Assembly: GCA_001414345.1 (NCBI GenBank)
Contig: LLCB01000129.1
Location: 1 to 64,000 of the forward strand
Reading direction: 5' to 3'
DNA: 64,000 nucleotides
DNA from: Hymenoscyphus infarciens
Lineage: Eukaryota; Ascomycota; Leotiomycetes; Helotiales; Helotiaceae
Shown here: positions 34,696-46,678 of the stretch, in pieces
How positions within the stretch are numbered: position 1 is the stretch's first letter
Layout of the letters: each line of letters opens with the position of its first letter
Translations under genes and position numbers: made by a program
The notes under the pieces: generated by a model
Told to the model about the DNA's origin: nothing
Seen by the model: the letters and a program-made list of their open reading frames with translations, nothing else
Database searches by the model: none

Positions 34696-37055
34696 TTGAG
34701 CGAGGACATCATCAAGGCAGAAACCGGCGACTATGTATCGCTGTTGAGGAGATCCAAGAACCGGGATTGCCACAAATACGAACCTACTCTAAAATATTAT
34801 TTACTCCTGGTCTTGGGAACTTTGGCGCAATTTGGAGCAGGCTCTGGTTACGCCATCGAAGCTTCAAACGATTCAGCTTCCCTAAGTCGACCCAACGTCG
34901 AGAAACGACAATCCATCGTCACCATTCAACCAATCTTCACCGTAGTAATAACCCAAACGCCACTGGCGATGTGAAGTTCTTCGCGAACATTTATACCTCA
35001 TCCTCTTCGACAGCTCTATCTTCGTCAGGAAGCCGTACGACATCAACTTCCTTACGCTAGAGAAGCGATTTTGAATAAGGCGCTTTAAACATAGACATAA
35101 TACTCCCATTATTCATACCTTCTAATACACCCATCAAAACACCGAGCATCGATCTACCAAAATCAACAGGAGACAGTTCATTTCCACAAACTACCGGATC
35201 GGCCAACAAATCTACCTCTAGAACCATCAAATTTGACCAAATCACAGGAGGAGCTGTTGGGGGCGTCGCAGCACTCGTCACATTATAGTTCCTTTTCCCA
35301 ATAACACGCAAACCCTTCTTCCAAAAGTTGTGCAACGAAAACCTTAAACTCAAAATGGCCAAATTCTTCAAACCGATCAAGTCGAAAGCTGGCAGAGCTC
35401 GCAGTACAAGTTGGTGGAGTAGGATTCCTTTGCCCCAGTTTGGAACGACGGAGTTATCTGCTGGTCATCAGTATACTACTACGGAATTGCCAGCTTCGAA
35501 TGTACAGCCGGTGTATGAGTTACCTGCTAGTAGTGTCCCTCGTGGGATTGAATATAGCGGGGTACCTGAGAGAGAGATGTATCAGCGGGTGGAAATTCCA
35601 AGTAGGGAGTTTGTTGCTGGGGAACTAAAGTTGCTGAATGGGAATGTTACCCCACGAAATTTTACGGATGTTGAAGCTGTTTCTATTGCAGAAAAGTCAG
35701 AGTGGAATCGACAGGAGGAGAACCCTGCGGAGAACCATGCAGAGGTAGCCCATTTAACAAAGGAAACATCTCCAATGTTGCAATCGCAAACTCAAGAGCC
35801 ATGGTCAAATCAAACTTACCAAAGTCCTTCCAAAAACGAAATCGCAGTCCCCAATCAGAAACCCATCCCCATCCCCATCCCCCCAAAACCAAAAAGAAGA
35901 GAAACACTGCCACCGCCACCTCTTCCACCCCGGCCAACAAAAAGAAAGAAAGTCCCAGATGCAGATTTCCGTCTTACCTCACCAAAAGGCTCAACTACAC
36001 TATTAACTTTGGATTTGCCCACCTCGCCTATCGATCTAACTACACCCCTCGTTCCTTCTCTAATCGAGCCACCGGAAGAGAATGCAGGACCGAAAGGACC
36101 ACCGCCGATAGTTCCTCCGAGACCAACAAGATTTCGAAAGAAAGAAGTAGTTGCTGAGGAGGAGAATATCGAGGAGGAAATTACTGCGTTTCCTATTCCT
36201 CCTACCCTGACCAAAGAAGGTGAAGTGTCCGAAATACCAGTATCAAAAGAAGGAACCTCCAAGATTAAAGAGTGGCCCGAGATATCTGCACCAACTCAAG
36301 AGGAGACAAAACCTAAATCACCACCTCGTTCCACTCCAGAAGAAACTTCGTCGCCATTAAGAGAACCATCCAAGATACCCCCGACAACAGAACCAGAGGA
36401 AGAATTTGTCCCAATATTCAGCTCCAACTTCAGTTTCTCCTCCCCAGCCTTCGCCGATCCCAATATCTCCACTCAACACATCTCAATGCCTCCCCCCTCC
36501 CGAGAAGCACCCATAAGTCCCACAACAACAACCCATCCGACTTCAAATACCTCCACCCCCACCCCCACCTCCACCTCAGCTCTCGAAATTGTGTTATCTC
36601 CAACCCACCCACCAACCCACCGAAATTACGGCCGCAATAAACCAATCCTCTCAGAGACAGAAATATCCGCCAACACAACAGAGAGAAAAGTCCCTCATTC
36701 ATCACCACCACTTTCCCCCTCCCAACTTAACAAGTTCGTTCCTCTTGTACCGTTTACACCACCTCATGGACAAACTTTGAATCAAAATCCACCACCGCTG
36801 CCACGATCTATGCCCACCATCTTCCCTGAAACCTCACACTCTTCCTCGCGAAATACAATGTAACCACAACTTTCACACGCACCTCTTATAGCTCAGATTC
36901 CAAGAAATGAAAACTCATCTCCGAATGAGAGACCTAGGGCTTCTAGTCCTTTGACGCCTAGTGAGTTGGCTAGACTTGCGGGGGCTTTTGCTCCTGTGAA
37001 TTATCCTGATGAGAAGGGAGAGGGGGATGGGGTTAGGAGGTGGATTTACCGATGA
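34696..37055 (+). pseudogene. mucin-like single-pass membrane protein with proline-rich tail, disrupted
   Basis: Reads as one broken gene. The N-terminal part has a hydrophobic stretch (YYLLLVLGTLAQFGAGSGYA), a dibasic KR and VTIQPIFTVVITQ. A Ser/Thr-rich segment follows in another frame. Around 35.24-35.30 kb comes a Gly-rich membrane-helix start (ITGGAVGGVAALVTL), then TAG at 35286-35288, then in the same frame FLFPITRK and the basic juxtamembrane part. The long open tail (ATG at 35355) holds two YELPAS/TELPAS repeats and many PPxP motifs. It stops at TAA 36861-36863, but the frame stays open for 63 more protein-like codons to TGA 37053-37055 (for example SPLTPSELARLAGAFAPVNY). If the 35355-36863 frame is expressed alone it encodes 502 aa. 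No intron that removes either stop was found. Function unknown; such proteins often sit in the plasma membrane. Confidence 0.5.
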
Positions 37056-38080
37056 GCGTTTTGATTTTTGGAAACTGCGGTAATTTCGTGAGGTGTGGGA
37101 TGTTGGTTGGGCAGTTTCGAAATTACGGCCGGCGTTCTGGGTGTGAGAGGGAGGTGCCATACTTAGGTATCGGCTATGGCAAAGTTGAAAGGCTCCTGAC
37201 TATTCCTGGGTTACGTATGGGTAGCTATGCCAGTGTGCAGAACTGTGTAGCTACTCCTGGGTAATCTGGGTGTATCCGTAGCCGGTTCGAAACGTTCTAG
37301 ATGGGTATGGGATGAGGGAAGAAAGAGATGGAGTTTCGATACCGACACCCGGAGAATTTCATTTTGATGTTAGAGATTCGCCATAGTGAACAACACTAGA
37401 AGCTAATATTAAAGGTATCCCCAGTATTAAAAGGCATCTAGTATGTACTTGGAAATTTTACGTACCCAGCAAACTTCACATGTGATTCCAATGTTTTTTT
37501 TTATCCATACATGTATGTAAAATATCATCGCGTCACTTCTAGAGTTTAGGTGGTGCTACTCGTAGAGTCTTATTTAATACTCTAATTATAAATGACAGGA
37601 TATAATTATACGATGGCTTCTACTTTTATCTCATAGGTTGCTATGAGAAAGTCGGGAATAGAGTAGATAGAAGGACTATCACGTGTATAATATCTGTACT
37701 AAAATAAGAATATAATCAACTCGAGAGTACTAGGAACTTCTTCTCACATCCTTGAAAGCGAAAAAAAAAGGGTTTCAAGCAGAAAAAAAGTATAAAGTAG
37801 ACAATTTATAAACATCATCAACTTCACAAAGCAAATCTTGGAAGCTATCCACGTGGCAAATACATCATCCCGGCTAAACCAAGGGAACCAAAGTCGCGAG
37901 GCGCATCTGTACATTTTAACCAAGGTCATAACAACAGAACAGCTTGCCTCAACACCCAACCTCTCCATACCATCTCATCCCCTCTCGCGCGACGAAATAG
38001 ACGCCTCAAAATCAATACCATCCCATCTGCAAAACCAAACCACAAAAGAGCGCGCGCATCCGCGCACCAAAAACTAAACC
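37056..38080. other. intergenic region upstream of the APQ12-like gene
   Basis: No gene is supported. The part from 37,440 to 37,760 is AT-rich. The last 250 bp before 38081 are C/A-rich on the + strand, as for a fungal 5' leader; the 79-codon frame at 37838-38077 ends just before the real start and is probably leader sequence. Confidence 0.45.
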
Positions 38081-38664
38081 ATGGATATCATCCAAGGTCC
38101 GTCTCCCTCCCCTCTCCCAGCCCCCCCGTCCAAACCCCCAGGAGAAATAGAAAACTAACACCCCTCACAGAATACTCCATCCAAGCCCTCCACCTCTACC
38201 AACAATCAACGCCCTACCTCTCCCCCATCCTCGCCCCCATCCTCTCCACATTCTCCACCCTCCGCCGAACAGCCTACCCCCTCTTACTCCCCTACATAAA
38301 CACCGCCCTAACATACGCACAAACCCAACCCGCCATCGTCTCCATCGCTCTCTTCCTCGCCACTCTTTATATCGCCCTACGGATCCTCGGGTTCGTACAG
38401 AGGATAATAGCGTTCTGGGTGGGGATTGTTATGCGCTTGCTGTTTTGGGGGGCTATAGGGGTGTGTATAAGTATGGTTTATCAGCGGGGCGTGGAGAGGA
38501 CGGTGGGGGATTTGATAGGGTGGGGAAAAGTTCTGGGGGAAGTTTGGTGGAGGGAATATGAGAGGTGGGAGGGGTATTCGAAGGAGGCTGGACAGGGAAG
38601 CGGAGGAGGGGGATATGGGAGGGATTACAGGGCGGGGAGTAGGGGAAATACTGGATGGCGGTAG
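38081..38664 (+). CDS. APQ12-like nuclear pore assembly and biogenesis protein
   Basis: Family members are integral proteins of the nuclear envelope/ER needed for pore assembly and membrane lipid balance. Two exons, 38081-38096 and 38171-38664, are separated by a 74-nt intron (GTCCGT...CACAG, an unusual donor). The spliced CDS is 169 codons: a 5-codon start exon (MDIIQ), then YSIQALHLYQQ. Two adjacent membrane segments follow, around AIVSIALFLATLYIALRIL and IIAFWVGIVMRLLFWGAIGV, then a polar Gly/Arg-rich tail ending GNTGWR. Two close membrane spans in a small protein fit the family. The assignment rests on this topology and general resemblance, not on a search. It is convergent with GPN3, with 286 bp between the stops. 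Confidence 0.68.
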
Positions 38665-38950
38665 CGGAGGTCTTCTGTTTTTAGGGTTTTGGGAGGAGCT
38701 TTGTTTATAGCGATAGTGAGGGGTGGTAATTTTGCTGGTAGTGGAAGAGGCTACTGTTGCACAAGCGAGAGTAATGGAAGGGGCAGGATGGGATACGTGG
38801 ATATAGTATCTTTTTAATTATTGGACTCCTCATGAAATAACGCCATCGCTATGCTTTTTACTCCAAACCGTCCATCCATACTCCTGAGCCAAACAGAATC
38901 CCAAACCAGGCCCAAGCCATGTCAAGCAAAACGCGATCAGAAGTAACTCC

Positions 38951-39882
38951 TCAATCCCCATCCTCCATCTCCAACTCCTGCTCATCTTTAGGTTCCTTCG
39001 GCTCCTGCGCCTCATGATACTGAATAGCATCATCAACATAACTCAAAATAGCCCCCACACTATCCTCATCCTGCACATCCAACCGCAAATAACTCACCAT
39101 ACTAAAACTATCAATCAACCCCGCAACCGCCTTATTCAATCTCTGGAAGCTCTTCCCCCCCATCAACGCCTCCGTATCGCCCACCTCCCCCATCCCATCA
39201 TCAAGTTCCGCATTCGCGCCCTCGTCCAACAAACTAGTATCCGGATCCAAGAACCTCTTCAATTCCCGCTTCGAGACTTGTCCCTTGACCAGATCCATTT
39301 TCGAAAGAATATTAACGTGCGGAATCTCAAGCATAATCATAGCACTCATCGCACTCAACGTCCCCGAAAAAAACTTCGCCCTATCCACCACAAAAGTAGC
39401 CTCCAAAAGATACGCCGCACAAAGCTGCACATCCAACGCCCCCGTCTTCGTCAAATGCTTCACAAGCGCGGGCAGGATCGGAATATGAGTATACAACTCA
39501 ATCTGGCCCGGCATATCAATAACAATCAGATATTCCTCCGTCAGCGGCTCAATCGCCTCAGTCAGGAAATCCAGATTCTCCAGCAGGAACTCGAAACAGT
39601 AGATTAGACCACCATTGGGGCCGAGTCCCATTTCCTCCATTACGTCCTCGAGCGAGATGAGGTCGCGGATGTCGAGGTCCGGCGTGTGGGTGAAGGATTC
39701 TGCCGCCGGATCGAGGTTGATGTAGAAGCAGGAGCGACGGTTGTGGTTTAGGTGCGTTATTAGGGCGGTGCAGAAGGTGGACTGGGGAAGAGAGAGGTTA
39801 GGATTTGGGGGGTTTTTGGGAGGGGGGAAGATACTTTTCCTGCGCCTGCGGGACCCATTACTACGACGCCGTATTTGGACAT
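38951..39882 (-). CDS. GPN3: GPN-loop GTPase 3
   Basis: Cytosolic GTPase that works with other GPN-loop GTPases in assembly and nuclear import of RNA polymerases II and III. Two exons, 39882-39835 and 39781-38951, with a 53-nt intron (GTATCT...CCCAG). The CDS is 292 codons, normal for the family. Exon 1 supplies the P-loop GPAGAGK, completed by ST at the start of exon 2. The family signature GPN is at residues 70-72 (LGPNGG), the G3 motif is DMPGQIEL and the G4-type motif is SKMDL. The C-terminus is acidic. Starting within the long unspliced frame (40018) would lose the P-loop, so that start is wrong. SLD3 lies upstream in tandem, 458 bp away. Confidence 0.93.
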
Positions 39883-40340
39883 CTTGGAGGTGGTCGCCTT
39901 GCGGTTCAGCTGCAGTTGTGATTGCGTTGTTCTTAGAGGTGGGGTTCCGTGGTTTGAGTTGTTGAAGGTTGGAGGGGTATTTTTGTTTTGACCTTGAAGC
40001 TTGAAAATGCCCCGCCATGCGACGAGAATAATTTATTCGAGCCTGGAATATGAGGCTTCAACATCAAGTGACTTTTAATATTCACTTATTCTATGTTGAT
40101 CCAGTTCTCAAAAGATTGAATTCATCTGATTCTCTTCTATTTGATCAATGCAATATATAAGCAAAAACGAATCTCTGCGCGATATCCAGGATGCGCCATC
40201 GCTAAGCTTCGTCAAAACCAAATACCCATAATGCAATGCACCCAATGCTTGCCCACCAATGTCCCATCCATCCGAGAACGCCGTCTCTTTCCCTTATATT
40301 TATTATGCGCCCGCTGTTGCTGAAATCTTCATCATCATAA
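39883..40340 (-). promoter_or_regulatory. GPN3 promoter / SLD3 3' flank
   Basis: A 458-bp gap between the SLD3 stop and the GPN3 start, both on the - strand. It should hold the SLD3 3' UTR and the GPN3 promoter. No specific site is recognised. Confidence 0.4.
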
Positions 40341-43281
40341 TCATGCCAAGTCATCAAAATCATCATCCCATCCCAGGGATTTATAAATGGATTCACCCTG
40401 TTGCTGTTGGGTCCTGATTACACCACTTGGTGGTACCTCGTCACCCTTATTCACTTCCACCTGTCTTGTATTTTCCTGATCAAAGTTTGGAGACGATACA
40501 GGATGTCCATGGTCAAGGATTATTGAAACTGCACGTTTCTTCACAGGTGTTTCCTGAATACCACCATTCGTAACCCAAGAAGTAGGTACTGCCTTCACAA
40601 CCGAATCTGGGACGCTAGAGAAAAGCTGAGCACTCGAACGTCGGATATGAATGGGTGACGAAGGAGGGAATGCCGGCTCTCTGTCCATTGCTCTAGACGG
40701 GCGTGGTAAACTCCTTCGAGTTGGTGTCGCTTGAATCGAGGACAATGGAGGGTTTCTCGCCCTTGGCAAACTTGATTGCGGAATTCGTGGAGCACTTGAT
40801 GCAGGTATAGCCTCCAACTCTGGTTCACGTTGTTTCTGGTGAGATTGTTGTTGTTGTTGTTGAGGTCTGGAAAATACATCTTTTGTTCGATTTGTTTTTG
40901 GTGTTGCAGAAATTTGAACACCCTGGAACAGCGGGTTTCTAACAGGTTTCTTGGATTCTATACATTTCATTAGTACGTTACAGTTGTCAGAAAAAGAAGA
41001 AACTTACTCCGCAGTGTGGTAGTTGCCGACCGCCTCTCAGCGGTCTCAACTATAGATTTTCCAGCAAGTTCCCGATTAGGTTTCTTCAATGCCGAAATCG
41101 CGTCCTTTAGTTCGGCTTCTATTTTTGCTTGTTTATTTTCTTTCGTCGTTTTCGACATAAGACTCCCCAAATCCACCTCCCTACGAGCAAGCTGTTTTGA
41201 TTTAATGATCCCCTGGGAATCAACAGATGGGATTGAGGATAACGATGGAGCTTCACTATTCTCTCTCTTCAGATTAGGAATCGATGCGGATCTTAACAAG
41301 GAAGGAGCTCGTGACATGCTCCTCCTTTCTCTTTCTCTCTCGTCAGTCAAAACTCGTTGTAAGCTTTTACGCGGTTTCGCTGGCACTGGTCGTTTTGTCG
41401 CAGCACCAGGTCGTGATGGAGCTCCCGAGAAACTAGCCGATTTGGACAGCTTTGGTTTTGGCGGAGCCATGGCCACTGGACCTCCTAGTTTTCGATTTAT
41501 GATGGAGCATCGCTCTGGAAGACGAGCCGAGAAGCTGTGGAGGTTAGAACCGCGAAATCACCTTGGTCACAATCAACTTACAAAGGTGCGATTATCTCGA
41601 CACAGAAGTCCCGAAGAATGTTGTCGGTGTGTTTTAATCCCTCGGTTCCTCCTTCTACCTGGCTGTCCCCAGACGGTGCACTCCCGCCTATTTCCAGCTG
41701 TATAGATTGCCATATGCACAATCTGTCGATATGAACATCAAGTAGTACTGAAAGATTTTCAGATTTCTTCGGTTTTTTCGGCCTGTCCTTTACTTGTGAG
41801 GTCTCGGCTGAGGGGAGAGCCGAGGGCAAGCTGTCATCTTCTTCTGGTTTCACCACCAGAGGTTGCAGAGCAAGGACTTCTAAAATAATTATTAATTGGA
41901 GTTGTGTTTCCCGGATTCTAAGTTGGGATATCCGACTCTTGGCGATCTCGTCTTTGGAGTGACCAGGTCCACCTGATTCCGCGTCGTCGTCGTGGCCGGC
42001 CCACCATTGCCGGATTAGATTTTCCTCGGACGAATAAAGTCCATTTTTCCCTGGCTTTATTTTCTTGGTACTCTTTCTCTTCTTCGCTTTCTGGTTGGTT
42101 TCATTGGCACTTTCTTCGATGTCGATCAAAGAAACACAGGTTGGTACACCCTCCCGGTACTTTTTGTCCACTAGTGAGGTGGATAAAACAAGACCTTCTA
42201 GAAATGCGACCAGGTCGCTCATTTCCAGATTGGAATCATAATCAAGATGGAAAGCTGCGCGAGCTCGAGATAAAGGACCTTTGGCGAAATAAGCCAAGGA
42301 AGCCTGGGAACTTTTAGCATTGTATTCGAAGAATCAAAGGGAAAACATACCTTGGAGAGATAAAGTGCCTCCAGATAATGCGTCCGGACATTATCAAGAA
42401 TTTCGGTAGATGTGAGTTGTATGGGTAGTTCTTTGGCAATTGGGGGCTCCACTGGCGCATTCAATAACTGGGATTCTGTGTATTGTGATTCCAGAAGCTG
42501 CGATTCCGGAGGCTGTGATTCATCATTGATCTGCTGGGAATCCATTGAGATGGCGGTGGATGGTCGTTTCACCATTGACTGGATTGCCTCTATTGCCAAT
42601 CGCTTCTTCTTATCATATTTGTGTGTTTGTGTAGTGGTAGTTGGAACTGGCGCTTGCTGGCTTGGGATTGAACTTGCTCCAAATGCGGTTTCCTGTCCCT
42701 TGGGTACCTCTGGTTTCGATGCGACGGAAGCCGCCTTTAATTGTTGTAAATTGACCCATGATCCGAGTCGACATAAAACATATAATCCCCGATCCTCTCT
42801 TTCAACCGCATATAAAGTCCTTCCGTCGTCGAGTCGCGCGATCAATACCATTGGCTCGTTGCCCATTCGTTCCTCCAATTCCAATAATTTAACATGTGTC
42901 TCGAATAATCTGGATTGCGGAAGGGCGCTTGTGGAGGGAGTGAAATCTAGATATGCCAGCGGAAGACGGGCTCGAGGTAGTAGCATGAGGGGTTGGAGGG
43001 CTCGAGGCTTTACGGATACGGTGGTGGGATATGGCTGGTGTTGATGAGCTACATTGCGCCAGAAAAGGGGATAGACAATCGCCAACCTTGACTACAAATG
43101 TATCCTTCAGCAGACCCTCCATGGTGTTGCCATCACGCTTCCTCTTCTTGGCGCCCGAGGAGCCAAGGAGACCATCGCTCATGTTGAGGGAGGTATCCGA
43201 AGCTGGAGTGAGGATACCAGAACGCGTGGGAGGGTGCTGGATGTACGCGTCGGACAATGGTAGCTCATATTGGCTCGACAT
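40341..43281 (-). CDS. SLD3: DNA replication regulator Sld3
   Basis: Origin-firing factor that brings Cdc45 to loaded MCM helicase and, once phosphorylated by S-phase CDK, binds Dpb11. Five exons: 43281-43087, 43034-42351, 42303-41582, 41534-41008 and 40957-40341; introns are 52, 47, 47 and 50 nt. The CDS is 914 codons. The phase works at every junction, giving FVVK-PYPTTV, LYLSK-ASLAYFAKGPLSRAR, IIAP-FFSARLPERC and TTLR-KSKKPVR. The region from about residue 270 (THYLEALYLSK, then LSRARAAFH) corresponds to the Cdc45-binding Sld3 domain. The C-terminal third is disordered, rich in Ser/Pro with several S/T-P sites, and ends SLGWDDDFDDLA. The first donor is GTTGGC, unusual but required by frame. 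It is divergent from the zinc-cluster gene, with about 1 kb between the starts. Confidence 0.82.
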
Positions 43282-44275
43282 GATTGAAGGCAGATAGGAA
43301 TGAATGTATTGGTCATGAGTTCATCATGTACACGCACGGAACCCAATGGTCTGTAAGGCTGTTGTAAAACTGCTGGAGGTAGGAAATGGGGCGTCGTGCG
43401 AGGAGATACTTGGGGTACTTTTCCTTTTCCGTCGCGTCAGAATTATAGAATCACGTACCCGACCCGCGACTTAAGCTCTGTCCAATCGGCCCGCTACCGG
43501 CGGGATATTTCCGGAGTGTGGGGAAAGTGACAGGTCACGTGACAAACCCATGACATGACGCCCGCCGAATCGCAAACCTGGAATCAGACGCCCGGTTTTA
43601 CGGAGTATCACCGGCGAGACATGCCGCAACGGAAGGAGGAGCCGGTGCGACACAAGTGGGAAAGTGCTCCTGCTAGTGCCCCGAGCCGAGTCGTGCTAGA
43701 AGAGGATCCTGGAGGCTTTTCACCGGTTTTTTATTTTTCACTCCTTTTTCTCACTCCATCTCACCCTTTTCGAGCTTCTTCAACATGTCAGTTGATATTG
43801 TACCTATGTAGATGCTTGACCGTACTAGTACGGAAGTACAGTAAGCACAACCCCTCGCCACGTGCCGTGTTCCCACAACCACTGCATCGGTAGAGAGCTG
43901 GAATCCCCTTGAACCCCGCCGTTGCAACCCAACGCGGCATCTCAAATTGCCCGGGACTCCTTTCTGGCCTTCCTGGCCTTCCTGGCCTCCCACAGCCTGT
44001 CACAGCCTGTCACAGCTTGCCCAAAGTAGCCCAAAGCGAAGGAGGCCGGAGAAAGCGAACCATCCCCCCCCCTTCTCGCCCAACCGCAAGACGCTGCAAC
44101 CTCCGGGAGGTGGAAACCTCCCATCTGCTCTGTTGAGCCACAACGAATCAACGCAGCAAGGCTGAGACTTTTCATCTACGGAACAGTGCTCGTACCAATA
44201 CAAGCAAACCGTTACCACCATTTTGGTACAATTCTCTGCCGTCCCTCCAACCTTGCGAATGCCTTCCAAATCGTG
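43282..44275. promoter_or_regulatory. bidirectional promoter region between SLD3 and the zinc-cluster gene
   Basis: 994 bp separate two divergent starts. The half near the transcription factor is C/A-rich on the + strand with CCTTCCTGG and CACAGCCTGT direct repeats near 43,965-44,012. It is likely to contain both promoters and leaders. No known control site is assigned. Confidence 0.45.
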
Positions 44276-46678
44276 ATGAATCCCAAAATTGCGCCGAGGT
44301 CGCTGCTACCAAAAACCGAACCGACAACTCCATCTTCTTCGGCCTCACCAACCTTGGATCCAAGAAGCGCAAACAATGGCGAGCCCGCCCCCAAACGACG
44401 GTGTATCTCGAGTGCATGCATGCCGTGTCGCAAGCGCAAGTCCAAGGTTGGTAAAAACTTCATGTCGCTATGCGCAAACTGTCGCATGCCGCTGACTGAG
44501 ACACCCGTGATAGTGCGACGGAGTTCATCCCTCCTGCCATGCCTGTTCTGCAGTGTACCACTCGGAATGCTACTACGACATCGATAGCGACCACCGTCGA
44601 AAGGGTGCCTTGAAACGCGACATTGCGCAACTGAAGGACGACCTAGGGCCTCGAAATGCCATTTTGGAAGCGATTAGAAAAGGCTCGGAAGCAGACGTGG
44701 ATGACATCGTGCAATTGATTCGTTCAAATCCCGAAGAGAGTTGGGAGTCCATTGCCGATGGCGTCAAGAAAATCAGCATATCCGCAGCCCAGAAGACAGC
44801 ACCATCCTCATACCTTGAGGGGGAATTACAAGATTTTGCGATCAAAACATCCGCCAAGTTGGGTAATATCCGTCAGTATGGACACACGTCAAATCTCTAC
44901 CTTTTGGCAAACGACGACGAGACTCCAAATGTGGGACGAATGCAGTTTGGAAATTGGACTAATGTGACAAATAATCACGAGTTCATTCGACATCTATTGG
45001 ATGTGTATCTATCTTGGGGCCATCCCATGTATACGTTATTCTCGGAAGAGATATTTTTGCATGGGATGCAAGATCGAAAACTTAAATACTGCACACCTCT
45101 ACTGGTCAACGCCATTTTAGCTATTGCCTGTCACTTTTCAGACCGACGAGAGTCGAGAGCGAATCCCAATGATCCCACATCCATTGGTGATCATTTCTTT
45201 GCTGAAGCCGTACGGTTGCTACACGAAGACGGTAGCCCATCGCTCACTACCGTTCAGGCACTGGGGATCATGTCCTTACATCAGGCCATGAACAACAAAG
45301 ACAGCAGTGGATGGAGTTATTTGTGTCAGACGATGGGAATGGTCATGGAACTTGGCTTACACAAAGACCAGCCTGCACCTACAAATGCCAATGACAAATT
45401 TACCGACTCGGAAGTGGCTGCGCGAAGAATCACCTTTTGGGGATGTTATTATCTCCAAACGGCATGGGCTATCTGTGTTGGGCGCCTCTCACTCATTCCG
45501 TGGACAGCCATCAGAATGGACAAGCCAGCTATCTTGGACCATCTAGAGCGAAAACCATGGAGACCTTATGGTACCGCAGCAATGTCGAGTGGAAACAGTC
45601 AACTCGAACAGCCGGGTTTGAGATACACTCTCCTTCTGCATTCTAGTCTCCTCTGCGAGATTGTGGATGACATAGTTCAGATGTTTTACGCACCAAGAGA
45701 TCGAATTACGAGTCGTCGTTTACAACTTCATCATGAGAAACTACAAGCTTGGTATAAGGCCTTGCCATATAACCTGGCAATCAAGGAGAACTCCCCGACA
45801 CTGCCACATGTGATTTGTTTACAGTAAGTCATCCACCCACCCACCATTATGGATCATCTTTAATTATTTCTAGTGTTTATTACCACAACTGCGTCATCCA
45901 ACTATTCCGCCCTTTCATAAGGGTCTCTTTTGTGAACTCCACCAAGAATCCTCGACAAATATGTGGCGAATCTGCAATCAAAATATCCGAATATATGGCA
46001 CTATATAAGGCAACTTACGGATTCAACAAAATGGGTTTTATATTTACTCATTGTTGTATGACGGCAGGAATCATTCATCTCGTCCGAATAACCGGAGCGA
46101 ATCTTGTCCCCAATGTCTTGGATGTAACAGCGAGATATGTTGCCAACGCCATTCGGGCACTTTACGATATGCTTCAAAGCTTTCCGATCGTGGAAAGATA
46201 CCTCAAAGCTCTCCGGGCATTAGTACTAAAGTGGTTCGCTTTCAAAGATATTCCTCCCGCCATCATGGAAGCCATGATGGAAACCGACATTGGATCACCT
46301 AGTTCGACACATTCCCATGTCCCCCCTCCAATCAACCATGGATACCAAGATATGCCGGATCGAAAATCTTCAGCGCCAGATCTCTTTTCCGAACCCTTTC
46401 CTCAACAACAGGAACATCACAACCCTTGTATGATGTCAGCACCTCAAACTTTTAATCAACAGCTATTCTGGACACCATTTCCCGATACGGGAGATGGAAT
46501 TCCACTCGCCTTGCCCATTGACCATCATCCCATCAGTCAGCTTATGGATATTACGAGCATGCTTGATTCAGGAATTGATGGCGATTGGCCTCAACTCAAT
46601 CGCGATGGGTTTACGATGAGTGGAGAGGACGAGATCGCTTTCTGGGATGTCAGTTGGGACAACCCTACCTTGCATTAA
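44276..46678 (+). CDS. Zn(II)2Cys6 transcription factor with fungal-specific domain
   Basis: Nuclear sequence-specific regulator; the target is unknown. Three exons: 44276-44446, 44514-45823 and 45874-46678; introns are 67 and 50 nt. The CDS is 761 codons. The binuclear zinc cluster uses Cys 48, 51, 58, 65, 68 and 76 (C-x2-C-x6-C-x6-C-x2-C-x7-C), with the basic run RKRKSK. Intron 1 splits the cluster right after SK, with a GTTGGT donor fixed by the frame. The middle-homology region spans about residues 190-500, with LLVNAILAIACHFSDR, ALGIMSLHQAMN and MVMELGLHKD; LHVYYHNCVIQLFRPF follows across intron 2. The tail is acidic and aromatic, ending WDVSWDNPTLH. Proteins of this type are often annotated as NirA-like, but nothing here shows a nitrate role. 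Confidence 0.9.

Noticed and set aside
38419..38664. Single-exon 81-codon gene starting at 38419
   Set aside because: It is the C-terminal half of the spliced APQ12-like gene; the upstream exon supplies the first membrane segment.
39014..39607. 197-codon + strand frame over GPN3
   Set aside because: Antisense shadow of GPN3 exon 2; no family features.
44573..44857. - strand frame within the zinc-cluster gene
   Set aside because: Antisense shadow of a well-supported exon.
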